Shown here: positions 12,441-25,900 of the stretch, piece after piece | How positions within the stretch are numbered: position 1 is the first letter of the stretch | Layout of the letters: the number at the start of each line of letters is the position of its first letter | Source: Diploptera punctata | Taxonomy: Eukaryota > Arthropoda > Insecta > Blattodea > Blaberidae | Length of the DNA stretch: 64,000 nt | Assembly: GCA_030220185.1 (NCBI GenBank) | Contig: JASPKZ010007797.1 | Coordinates: forward strand, 310,001 to 374,000 | Reading direction: 5' to 3' | Notes under the pieces: generated by a model | Told to the model about the DNA's origin: nothing | Seen by the model: the letters and a program-made list of their open reading frames with translations, nothing else | The model's database searches: none | Program-made: the position numbers and the translations under genes

Positions 12441-13057
12441 GCTAATGTAGTGGTCAGTAATAATACTTGTGTTTATAATAAGATAGTTGAACAAGTTTCT
12501 TCATTCAAATATCTTGGATGTCATTTTAGTTATAACAGCGAAATTGACATATCAATTAAAGTTCAAAATTATAATAAATCCATGGGAACCATTAATAGAA
12601 TTTTCAAACCATCTTTAGTACAAATGCATACAAGAATAAGAGCTTATAAAACCTTAGCGAGACCAATGCTTACCTATGGAAGCGGAGAGATATAAGCAGA
12701 ATAACAGCTAGCGAAATGAAGTTAATGAGAAGAACAGCTGGATACACAAAGTCAAATAAAAAGAAAAAACGTAGATATCCTTCAAGAACTTCAAATCACT
12801 CCGGTCATGGACCATATAACTACATATAGAAATAATTGGCTACAACACCTCGATCTCGTATCCGTCGTCAGATTTTGAATTATTATTCCCGAGGAAGGAG
12901 ATCGTTGGAAAGACCACTCAAAAGATGGAAAGAGACCATAACGGGCCACCAGGCATTTATAAGTTACATGGAAGGAAGATAAAGATAATGATTACTGATA
13001 ATGATAAGTAAAATGATGGTAAAGATAATAATTGTATCATGCCGACAGTAATAATTA

Positions 13058-13112
<55 letters not shown>

Positions 13113-14778
13113 GTTATGTCCACCGCTGTGGTCTCGAGGTAGCGTGCTGCCTTGTCACGCAGCGGGCCCGGGTTCGATCCCCGGTCGGGGCAGTTTTTCT
13201 GAGTGAGGTTTTTATCGGGCTTTTTCCTCACCTGTAAGACAGATGTCAGGAAAACTTTAAGGCCCAAACGGTCCCCGAAATCATATGGCCATCATCATCA
13301 CCCGTATCATTATCATCATCAACATCATCTTTCACCGGTGTGGAAAGCAACGGGAAGCTACCACACCTACAATTCCCTAGTAAAGCTGCAAGCATAGCAT
13401 GAAAAAATGCTATGATTGCAGTGAAGGACCTGCCTTCGGGCAGAATTACTATGGATGGATTATTATTGTTATTATTATTATTATCGTTATCATTAATAAT
13501 GATGTTATCTAATATATAAAAATCAATATTTGTTTGTTTGTTCGTATTCTATGCGAGGCCATACCGTTGATCCGATTTTGATGGGTTTTTTTGCAAAATG
13601 TTCAGGAGATTCCCGGGATGAACATAGGGTGTAAGGGAGTTGAGATATTCAACCCCTTCAAACCTAAAAATCACCCTTTGTAGTGAAAAACGTGAAATAA
13701 AGTCCCTATTTTGACGCTTAAATGGCTTACGCTGCCTAAACCATAACAAATATATCAAATTAATGTACACAGAATTGGATATCTCAAAAAACTCTACAAA
13801 AAAGGCCGCGACAGCATATGTTTATCTTTTACGGATAAATCACAATAATCATTTTTGTCTTTGATTGATGCCAAGAAGATCGGGATAAGTCGATTCTCGG
13901 GCAAGCGTGCTCTGCCATACCATTCATCCGATTGAGATGGGGCTTTTAAAATGTTCAAGGGATTCCGGAGATGAACATAGGCTATAAGAGAGTTGTAATA
14001 CTCAACCCCTTCGCCCCTAAAAATCACCCTTTGTAGTGAAATAAAGTCCCTATTTTGACGCTTAAATGGCTTACGCTGCCTAAACCATAACAAATACACC
14101 AAATTAATGTACACAGAATTGAACATCTCAAAAAACTCTACAAAAAAGTCCGCGACAGCATATATCTTCTACAGATAACTCACAATAACAATGTTTGTCT
14201 TTCATTGATGACCAGAAGATCGCGATAAGCAGATTCCCGGGCAAGTATAACAGCGAACGGCTGGTGGTAAAAACAAATAGGAGTAGCAGCGCACGCCGGG
14301 TATTAGCTGGTAAGAGATAAAAATGAGATTGGGCAATATATTATATAGACTATAAACCATATTTAAAACGTACGGACATACAATAAATCATAAAAATATC
14401 CCTACCGTTGCGAAAACATCAGGAAAAAAAAAGAGAGAGAGAGGGACGAGAGGAGAGAGGGAGAGGAGCGGAGAGAGGGGGAGAGAGAGAGAGGGGAGAG
14501 GAGAGAGAGAGAGGGCGGGAGGGAGAGAGAGGGAGAGGGGAGAGAGAGAGGGGAGAGAGAGGGGGAGAGAGGGAGAGGGAGAGAGGAGGAGGAGAGGGAG
14601 AGAGGGGGAAGGGGGGAGAGGGAGACGGAGAGAGGGGAGAGAAGGACGAGAGGGAGAAAGGGAGAGGGAGAGTTAGAGAGGGAGAGAGAGAGGGAGAAAG
14701 AGGGGGAGAGAGGGGGAGAGAGACAGACAGAGAGAGACAGAGAGAGACACACACAGACAGAGAGAGAGAGAGACAGAG

Positions 14779-14811
<33 letters not shown>

Positions 14812-14818
14812 GACGGTC

Positions 14819-14849
<31 letters not shown>

Positions 14850-14862
14850 GAGAGAGACAGAA

Positions 14863-14937
<75 letters not shown>

Positions 14938-17900
14938 GGAAAACCATGATTTACAAGAACAATGGGAATTAAGAATTTGCGATTGAGTCCTGATTTAAAG
15001 GAAATAAAACTTGATACAAGGTAAGATGGTACCAATAATAAGGAATTTTCTCCATTTCTTATTTATTTATGACAACAAATTATACCTGGCGTCCTGTACG
15101 GTTCTTCCACGATGTCGATGAATATCTTTTATTTAAAATTTCATTACGAGCAGAATTTATGCTCCATGCCGAATCACTTATAAATTCTGTTATTTTTACC
15201 ACATCCTCAGTGCCTAATGTAGGATATTTTTCAATAAACTGTTTGAAAACATTCAAAATAATTTGTTTCTATTAGCTTTTCAAATGCTTTAGTTTCCGAC
15301 GTTTTATAATATTATACATAAGCAGTCATTTTCAAACAACTGAAATTTCAACGCATTCTACATTGCCTATGGCAAAGAATAAAACAATACTTATTTAATG
15401 TATTAAAATTGATATATATATATATATATATATATAAGATTCTCCCATATAACTTATATAGACATGTGCTGTATAATATATATTTTTGCTATTTTTATTT
15501 TCTCTATTTCGAGTGTTAGCGAACTACATTCTCTTACATTCTCAAAGGTAAAATCGTTATTCGACCAATGGAAATTCAGTCATATATCTTTTTAAATTAT
15601 AAGTGAAACTTAGCTCAGAAGAGGTGTAGTAAAAAGATAGTTAACACTAAAATAAAAAATCTAATATATAAAAACGATTGTTAGTTAGTTTGTTTGTTCG
15701 TACTTTATGCGCGGTCATACTGTTGTTCCGATTGTGATGGGGCTTTTTGTAAAATGTTCAGGAGATTCCCGGGATGAACATAGGCTATAAGAGAGCTGTG
15801 ATACCCAACTCCTACACCCTCAAAAACGCCCTTTGTAGTGGAAAACGTGAAAAAAGTAGCTCTTTGGACGCTTAAATAGCTTACGCTGCCTAAACCATAA
15901 CAAATACACAAAATTAATGCATACAGAATTGAAATCTCAAAATGCTCTACAAAAACGTCCGCGACAGCATATGTTTATTCTTACGGATAACTCACAATAA
16001 CCATTTTTGTCTTTCATTGATGCCAAGAAGATCCAGACAAGTACGTAGATTCCTGTGCAAGCATAGCAACATATGACGGGTATTCTTTTACGGATAACTC
16101 ACAATAACGAATTTTGTCTTTTAGCTCATTTATGCCAAGAGGATCGAGATAAGTAGATTCCTGTGCAACACCGGGTAATCTTAAAATAATTACGATATAT
16201 ATTTATAACTATTTTTCATTTTACTTATTCAACTAATCATAAAAGGTATATTACTCGTAATTTTTGTCTTTCAGCTCATTTATGCCAAGAAGATCGGGAT
16301 AGGTAGATTCCCGGACAACGCTGGGTAAACAGCACGGGATATCTAAAAATAATTACGATATAAATTTTTCCTTTTACATATTTAACTAAACATAAAACAC
16401 ATTAATTTTCGTATTTCAGCTCTTTTATGTCAAGCAGATCGGGATAAGTAGATTCCCGGTCAATGCTGGGTAATCAGCACGGAGTATCTAAAAAAATATA
16501 AATTTATAATTATTTTTCCTCTTACTTATTCAACTAAACATAAAATCACATTAATTTTCATTTATTTAGGCGTAGCAGTGCACGCCGGGTATTAGTTAGT
16601 AATTAATAAAATCTCGCCTCTCATCGCTGGGGTCCCGAGATCGAGTCTCGGTCACTCCATGTGGGTTTTCGTGGTGGACAAAACGGAGCTTGGGTAGATT
16701 TTTCTCGGGGTTTCTCCCGTTTTCCCCTGCCACAAATTTCATTCCACCATTTCTCCATACTCATCCATTTCGTTCATCCGTTCCTGTGACGGTGCGTCAG
16801 GAGTGGTCGGCCAGCACCCTTGTAGTTCACAGACCTGTATAAATATAGGGGATACATCTCATCTCATCCCTCGACCCGACCCTGAGTTGGACACGATTTG
16901 AGGATATATTTATTCATAATTAATAAAATAGATAAAAAATCTGTACTTTTATTATTAACACAATCTACTAATTAATCTACTAATTTGAACATGTTACCGG
17001 GAAGTACGGCAATATGAGTTGATTGAGTAGCGTGCTGAAAGAGTTCAACGCAGCTACAGCTGTGGCGTATGTGAAAACCAGAAGTAGAAACCCTCGGTTT
17101 ATTAGCAGATTCTTCACTCCAATCAAGAAATTCGTCTCTTCTTTACTTCCTCTTTTCAAAGCTTGCTCTGGGCTCGGTGGTAGCGAAGGTTCTGCCTGGA
17201 AAACTATAAAAAAAACATTACTTTATTTTGGGCTTAGGCTATATTTGTATATTTATTTCACAAAGGTATATTGTATTCATATATTTTATATTATGATGTC
17301 TCATGTAATGTCGGTTTTTGATGTAATGTTGTGTGTCTGGTGAGATTTTAAACGTGTGTTGCACTGTACAGTTGAACAGTTGCCCCGAAAAGAGATCTAA
17401 CCAACAAATTACAAATTGTTGTGAAAACGAAAAGAAAAAAAACGTATCATGTTCATTTTGAGGCTATTGCCTTTATTATAGCTTATACATTTTAATCTCT
17501 CATCCTATTGGAATCATATATAGCCAATTTGAATACAAAATATCATATTACTAACTAATATTAACAATTTAATGCAGAATTGAGTGCAAAAGTGATCTAC
17601 CTCTGTAGAATGGAAAAATGACCTAACACATATTTAACTAAAAATGCTATAATAAGAAATACAAAATACATATTGAACACTGGTTCAGTTAGAAAAATAT
17701 CTAACTTAATCAGTTTTAAGTAGGGCCTATTTATTTTCCATTTAATGTTATTTTGTCACATTCTTTGAGTCTTCCTTATTTTCACTCAATTTCTCTAAGA
17801 TTCTGATTAGAATTCACGAAACTGTGGTGGAATGAATATGCACATGTGCAAAATTGTTTTTCTGCATTGCTATTAATGACTTGACTAACTGCTTCCGCCA

Positions 17901-19908
17901 TTTTATTACATATAGATCACCATTCACTTGAAAGCCAACTTTTAAAAATGGATAAAACAGGTCTGGAAGAGAGTATGGATAATTTTACATCCACCATGTC
18001 GTAATACTCTCCGGATAGATCGCTAATTCACCGAAAACTCAACTTTCGAATTTTTGTGTGTTAGATCTCTTTTCGGGGCGACTATTCAGTTGGACCCTCC
18101 ACCACCCTTTGGGGTACCTCGGGCATGACAACCCATACTCCCAAGTCAACTGCTTTGTCTCCCTTATCTAAATCTGCTGAAACATGTCAAGACTCTGGGC
18201 CTAAGAACAACACAAGAGGAGATAAGTAATGCAATGATCATTCGGATACATAGTACGTCATGTCGCTCACTCCCTGGTCCACGAGCTTAGTCGGAAGGAC
18301 CACCGAGCTTTCCCCTGTTCTGCCAACCAGGGACGCATCCTGCAGCCGTTGTGAAACCGGCTAATCTTGACTTTAAGTTAACCAGGTGATAATCTCCTGG
18401 TGATCCTACAGTTATTCCACGAGCCCGTAATCAGCGCAGCCTCTCCCTGACTATGCTGATCCGGGCCGTGCCCTGCAGCCTGGGATTTTGTTCTAAACCG
18501 CCATGAAGTCAATGTGGATATCTTTTTTTTTTAATGTCCCAGTTTGTCCTTTTGGACATTTCTGGTGTTCTCTCCTGGCATTGGCGTAATTGTAATCCAC
18601 TTCCGAGGTTGGGGCGCCTGGAAGGCGGGGTTACGTTGCCTCGATGATATAATGGGTTATGAAGATGATAGTGGTGCATCAGGAGAGTCCCTAATCCTAA
18701 GCTTAATCTGATGATTTCGATGGTCATATGATTACCATTTCCGGACATTTGTCTTACAGGTAAGGAAAAACCCCGACAGAAACCTCACCCAGGAAACTGT
18801 CCCGACCGAGGATCGAACCCAGGCCCACTGCGTGATAAGGCAGCACGCTATCTCGAGATCACGGCGGTTGACGATATCTTTATTCTTAAAAACTGGAACG
18901 AATTCATAAAATTTTGAGGGTCGCCGGTTTAAATTCGATCGGACCCCGTACTGCACCAATAACCATGAAAAAATTCACGAATGGTAAGGAATTGAACTGC
19001 TACCACACACAGAATATAACCCTGATCTTGCACTTTTCATCATGTAAAATTATCTTGGGAGGGGGATGATAGTTACAACCTTGTTCTGCTGTAGTAACTG
19101 GTTATATCATTCTGGATCACCTACTTATTGTAGCTATGAAATTCCTCTTGATGTTGGGAAGGGCACAGGTCCCAAATGACCGAAATTCATGATAAAATGT
19201 TTTTCTCCATAGATATTCGAAACAGCGCACGTCCCGTAGCTCTGCATCAAGGGTAAGGGTTAAATTACACCATAGTGTTACTTCCTATCAATTCTGAGAA
19301 CAGTAGACTAGCACTGTTAATATACGTCCCGTACTATTACGCTTATAGTGGGACGTGTGATAAGGATGGAGTTATCGTAAGTAATGCCACTAGTGATTTC
19401 CAAATTATCGATAAATTCACGATGTCACGAAGTGGCGAGTGAACTTATCTAAATAATTTGGAAATGAAGAGTGGCATTTGTTATGACTATTTAATGAATA
19501 AAATTAAATTGTTTACTCACAAATCATTACTTAAATATAGCTATTTTCAAATATGTATATATCTAATGTAAACGGCGATGTTTGAAAACAAATGAGAAAC
19601 GTTTGTTATGTTTCATTTGTTCATCACTGCAACCAGATCATATTATTTATTGCCAAAGGATCGCAATATTGTAAGAATGCACCCAAGTGGAGAAAAAATG
19701 AAACACATCAAACTGTTTATAATCAACATTATAGGTTATTAATTAATTTCTGATGCCCTATGTTGTAAGTATGTCAATTATATTTTCTAAGACGTAAATA
19801 CCTGGGAAATAATACGTTTAATAAAGTGCAAACAGTGTCTTTGTGGTATAATCAATTGCTACAAATGTTTATCTATTATATCCTGCAAGCAGTATGTTTG
19901 CAATCGTG

Positions 19909-19961
<53 letters not shown>

Positions 19962-22900
19962 TCTTTCATCTTAATATATAAATTGTTATATTCAACGTAT
20001 TTCTTAGGGAGTCAGTCACTGTAAAATAATGCTCTGACCTATTCAGAATGTTAAAAAGGAGGAGCTTAATATTAATATGAAGACCAAATGGGGAAAAAAT
20101 GAGGGTCCATTTGTCATCAGAATTTAAGTAGACATATCATTCGGTGTGTTAATATAAGTAGAATTTAATGTTAGGCTTAAACAAGGCAAAAACGATGATG
20201 ATACAATACTAGAGCTGGTGTTTTGAAACAGAGGAAGAAAGATGAGGGTGCCAATGCGAGTATACAAAAAGGATGAGCTCGTTCATTGGTTACACTGTTT
20301 TATATTGCCAGTTCTGTAATCTGTTTGCAATGTTCCCAATGCATAATTTAAATGATATTGCATGGCGTGTTTCAAAAGTGCTATTTACCGTATAAAGACC
20401 ATGCACTCCATGTATTGTGAAACATATCTAAACAACATTGTTTCTTATAAAAAGTACAGAGATATTTTGAACAAAGATTTCAATATTAGCTTTGGTTATC
20501 CGAGGTCAGACACATGCAGCTTTTGTGACGAACTTAAAGTTAATATTGAAAAAGTGGAGAGGGAGATTGTACAGATAAGTAAGGAAACAAACTCTGACAA
20601 GGAGAAAAATAAGCTGAATTCAGAACTGACAAATTTAACGCAAAGGAAGGAATCTCATTTACAAGATGCAGGTACATTCTACCATCTTCATGTTCCCAAT
20701 ATCATGATCAACGATGTTTCCTATCGCAGACAACTGTCCTTCCTTTTTAACATTCATACCTTGTCTAACTCTCACTCTATCCGTGGACACTCATATTTGG
20801 AGTGTGACAGAAATATGGGTCTAATAAACCAAAAAACAATAGTGGAACTGCCTAACAGTGGAACTGCCTAACAAATGGAACGCGGTTGAACAAAATGCCA
20901 GGGTGAAGTCAAATCCCTTTGAAGTCACATCGTGTGAGAGTCAACTTATTTTCAAAGCTTGGGCACATTTTTTGACTCCGCTGTACATCAATAAATGTCC
21001 CTTAGCTACTAGACCTGTAAGAGAACTCTCCATCCCCGAATGATGCTACACAGGAACAAGTACTTTGGACCATTTCATGAAAGTGTAGTCAGATCACCAA
21101 AGTGTAAAATGCATTACATCAGGATAACTTCCTGCTATGGCGTATGACAGTCTTATACCTATAAATAAAGCTAAATATGAAGATCTGCAGCATTTGAAAA
21201 AAAAAAAAAATTGTTCTCAAGCATCTCAAGACTTTTTGTGAATCTACCATATTATTGAAGTGCTGCAGAATAACAGTATGACTCATTTCTCATTTTAAGC
21301 AGACTTAAAAGTAGTACTAGTGATAATTGATGTCAATTTGCAAATTATATTTAAATGATGATAAAATTAAATTGATAAAATCGAGGTGAAAAAGACTGTG
21401 ATTGGTTGTAAATCAAAATTAATTGAAACGTGATTGGTCATTGATTCCCATTTGGGGCATGAGTTAAATAGTAAATCGAAAATTGGCTGCCCTGCGTACG
21501 TTACCTTCAGATTCCACTATACTATATGACAAATCCTGGTTTAAAAAAATAATAATAGTAATAATAATAATAAGACATCTTTTATTTCTAGATACTCACA
21601 TGCAACTATGAGAACAAGCAGAAATATAGAAATACCAGCTGTACAATTAAACATAAGAGACAGATCTGAACCAATATCTTCCACATTGTCATGGTTACGA
21701 ACGAATACTGGAGGCATCAAGAAACCAACAGCTACCCCCAGCTGAAATAGAGCACATTTATTGTAATTAGGACTGGAGATTGAAACAATGAACATATAGC
21801 TCATCCACAACAAATGTGACACATCTGAAAATTATTACATTTTACTGCTCAATCCTTTATGTCTATTTTATGTACATTCATCCAAAAAATAACGTTTCAA
21901 GAACAGTTGAAAACACCAAGTTTCTCCGCGATGTTCACAAGGTAACATTCTATCCCTCGGCAACTTTCATGCGATTCCTGTGTTTTTAATATGTGAATAC
22001 GGCAGCCAGATATTGTCTTTATATTCTTTCCATATCTCATAACATCATAAGCTCATAACTCATAAGTAACGTCGGTTTTTAATGTAATGATGTGTATCGG
22101 GTGGAATTCTGAAGGTGTGATTCACTTGGAGTTTGTTGCAAAAGGCAGTTCAGTCGATACGGATCTTTAGTCTCAACAACTTGGAACAAGTTCAGTAAAT
22201 TTTGAGACTTCAGGAATCAAATCCGATCGGACCCCATACTGCACGAACAACTATGAAAAATTCAGGAATTGAGAGGAATTTAACTGCTACAACACACAAT
22301 ATATAACTATGATATTGTGCTTTCAAATTACAATCTGTTTCGATCCATGCCCCATTTCTTGTTTGAAATTGCTAAAACATTGAAACTGTGGAAATGGGTA
22401 CCGATTATGTCTTGGCATAAAAAATCAGAGACTGGTACTGTCGCGAGATAACAAACTCGCTGAAAAATAGCACAAGACCATAGCTTCTGATGATCTCTAC
22501 TTTGAAGAGTAGTTTAATTTATGTCAGAAAACATTCCAAATAAAATATTGTTTAAAAAATACATTACTTAGGAGTAGAGACTGGATGTTTGGGAAAATGC
22601 CTATAATTATTTATTATAGATATTGTGAAAGTGACTTCATATAAGTTCATACCGACGACCCTAGAGTTGTTTTCCATGAAGTTAATTTTGCCTATAAATG
22701 CCTATTTCAGCTTACAATGCATATAAATGCCTATTTGCCACTTTTTCTCGAAATTAAGTTAGTATTTCAATTAAATTAATTGAAATGGACAAACTTCCTC
22801 ATCAATGCACTCCCGTTAGGTGAAATAACATGTACCGGCTATTGTATGTTTCACCTCATGCACTTCCGTTAAGCGAAAAAGCCCTAAGCTATGTCCCATT

Positions 22901-25900
22901 GTATTATGCTCCGGCTCTAAGGCTTCGAGAAAGTTCTATAGTATAGCTTTGCTTCTGTGACTGACAATATTATTTTTGATGTTGGTAACACTCAATTCAG
23001 TCTGTAGTCCTCGTTCACAGACAGGTGCTTCAAAGACAAAGTGGTGCGACAAGTGTATATGGCTTGTTTATTTTTTATTTTATTTCTTTTTTTTTTTTTT
23101 GCCTTTATAACAGTGTTTTTTATGATGCCTAAAGAACGGACAATAGTAAAAGATAAACTGACCAATTTCGTGAAAGAATTTGGTTCGGAAATATTCACAA
23201 GTCACGGTTCAATATTGTTTTGTAAAGTGTGTAAAATTTCAGTGAATTGCGTGAAGAAGTGCCACGTTTCATAGCACGTACACACACTCTTGTAAAAAGG
23301 CAGAAGTTTCAAAATCATCTCTTATATATTCGTATGCTATTGTTAGCATATGTTTATATTCTTTACGCAAGACTGTAGACATTTATTTGTAGTCCATTTT
23401 TTGTAAGAGCCTATTTTGAAATTTTAGTGCCTATATTAAAGATATTCAGTGCCTTTTTGCCTGCCTATTTTGAATATATTGAGTGCCTAACATTCGGACT
23501 CTACTTATGAGTAAGGTTAGAATTTTCAAGTAATATTAACATCAAAAATATGTACATATTTATGTAATAACATTAGGTACAATATGTAAGAGTTCACGAA
23601 AATTTCTTAAAATATGTAATATTAAAAATGTTAAAATTTTATTTTTATATTATGTATTAAGTTTAAGATAGGATCAGCATTGAAGAAATGTGGGGATGGG
23701 GATTGCTAAATGATTAACAATGTCACACTGCCATGTTTATACTATAAAATGGTGAAGTGACCTCAATACGCCCACCTTTCTAGACAATTGGCACGAGATA
23801 TCAGCTGGGTTATCAGCCCTCCATGAAGGCTGACTTTTCCCCCAAACATACTCTGGTACTCATTTCCGTTAGAGACTGAACAGACTCCAGACACAAAATT
23901 TCACCAGAAAATTAAGGCTAGTTTAAAAATCCTGACCTCATCAGAACTCAAAGTCTCACTCTTCCGGCTGCAGCATATTGCCTTAACTAACTACGTTATG
24001 GCGTGCCCCTGCATATTTCTTCTATTTCATTCATACGGTTTTAAAATATATCCTACAATGTGAACCTCTGTACCCAAGTCTTCAATGTATTCCTGTATCT
24101 ATATTTATGGTGTAACGCAACTCCGCCTTCCAGGTGCCCCAACCTAAGAAATGGATTACAATTCCGCCAATGCCAGGGAAGAAAGCCAGAAGTGTCATAA
24201 AAGACAACCTGATGGCATTAAATAAAAAAAATATTAAAAATAAAACATATTTATGGTGTTGAGTGAATGAAATTCTTCCTTAAAACCTTTTTGTTATAGA
24301 TTTGAAAATCTATTTGAGGGTACAATCAAGTACCCTATTTTACACATACATTTTTTCCTTACAATTCATAATTGAATAATTTTCTCCTACGGAGTATTTT
24401 AAATTATATTTCACTTATGAAAACTTTTTTTTTTAAATTAAGAGACAAAATACGTGGTTTTACATTAAAAAACCTTGATATTTGTAATAATATGTATTTA
24501 TATAGACAACAAACCTCTGGAACAAGTAACAAATTTTAATTATTTGTTGTAATTTTACCATAAACACAAAAACTGAAAAAGACGTAAATATGAAACTGTC
24601 AAGATTCCAAATTATTTGTGGAACTATACATAGAACATTAAAGAACAAAACAAGAAGAGATACTAGATTGAAGTTTTATAAAACATTGGCAGTTCCTGCA
24701 TTACTTTATGGGGGTGAAACTTGGGTAATGACCAAAAAATTACAAAGTAGAATACAAAGCATAGAAATGAACTTCCTTAGAAGAACAAAAGGCTGCACAA
24801 GAATGAATCGGATAAAGAATGAAGATATAAGAACAGAGTTAAATATATATCCATTGAATGATAAAATCAAAGAATATAGAGAAAAAATTGTTTAGACATG
24901 TAGAAAGAATGAATGTAACAAGATTACCAAAAGCAGCATTTAACTACAAGCCAAAGAGGTTCAAGGAATGTGGGAAGGCCAGTGAAAAGATGGACAGAAC
25001 AACTGTGAGGCGGAACAGGCAATTTGCCTAGCCCATGAAGTGAAGAAGAAGAAGAAGAAGAGGAAGTAATTATGATCAAATATGTAAAAATATGTAATGA
25101 TCAATTTTCAATATATAAGTAAGTTTGTAATTGGTGGAATTTATAATTTTAGCCATATATAAGTAAAGGGAAATAATATGCAATTACATAAAAATCATAG
25201 CCTTAATTATGAGACAGAATCTATATATTCCTGCCAAGAGTCTTATCTAATAAAAAAAATAGAAGAACGAGATGAGGAGGTAATGCAGCTCGAATGTGAT
25301 AATGGCAGGGATGCTTTCAAAATGTTTACTAGGAAATCCTTGAGGAAAGACCATTAGGAAAGGCTAGGAGTATATTGGAGGATAATATTCAGATGGATTT
25401 TATGGAACTGTATTTAATTGAGTGTGGTAGGGATCAGTGGAGAAATTTGCATTGAACCTACGGTTATGATATCCATATAATTTAATTGTATTGTATTATT
25501 AGACATTATTTCCATTATTGTTCAATTTGACCAGATAATTAATTGTTTACTACGTACTGCTATTGTAATTTTTTGTATTTAAATGTAACATTTGTTTGTC
25601 CTGGCGAGTGGAAGAGAAGGCACATGACCTTAACTCGATCAAGCTAAATAAATAAATGTATTCTAAAAAATAAGTAGTTACAATAAGTATTGCTTACCAA
25701 GTTACCGAACACTCCGATTGAGCAGGCCGTCGAAACTTGATCTGAACCAAACCACACTGCAGCCAGATTCGGTGGTATCCCAAGAAGAAACACCTGTGAA
25801 CTGCCCACAAAACTCTGCCCGAGAAGAGCTCCCCAGAACCTGTCTGGAGAGACGGAGAAAGCCTTTATGCAGGAACCCACTGCTGTACCCAGTGTTCCTA

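Noticed and set aside
11885..12450. Arg/Glu- or Leu/Pro-rich frames at 11.9-12.4 kb
   Set aside because: Compositional frames of a GGA/GCA minisatellite. No domain or splice context.
14402..15035. Long open frames of Ser/Leu or Arg/Glu across 14.4-15.0 kb
   Set aside because: They are produced by the GA/GACA satellite tract, are open in several frames on both strands, and have no protein-like composition.
14432..16602. CRISPR-like array of repeated units
   Set aside because: The repeats are direct tandem units without spacers of fixed length, in a eukaryotic intron. They belong to a satellite and to Helitron-like elements.
17196..17203. Alternative acceptor 'ttccag' for FLVCR exon 4
   Set aside because: It would shift the frame relative to exon 3 and destroy the conserved sequence. 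The upstream 'tatag' keeps the frame.
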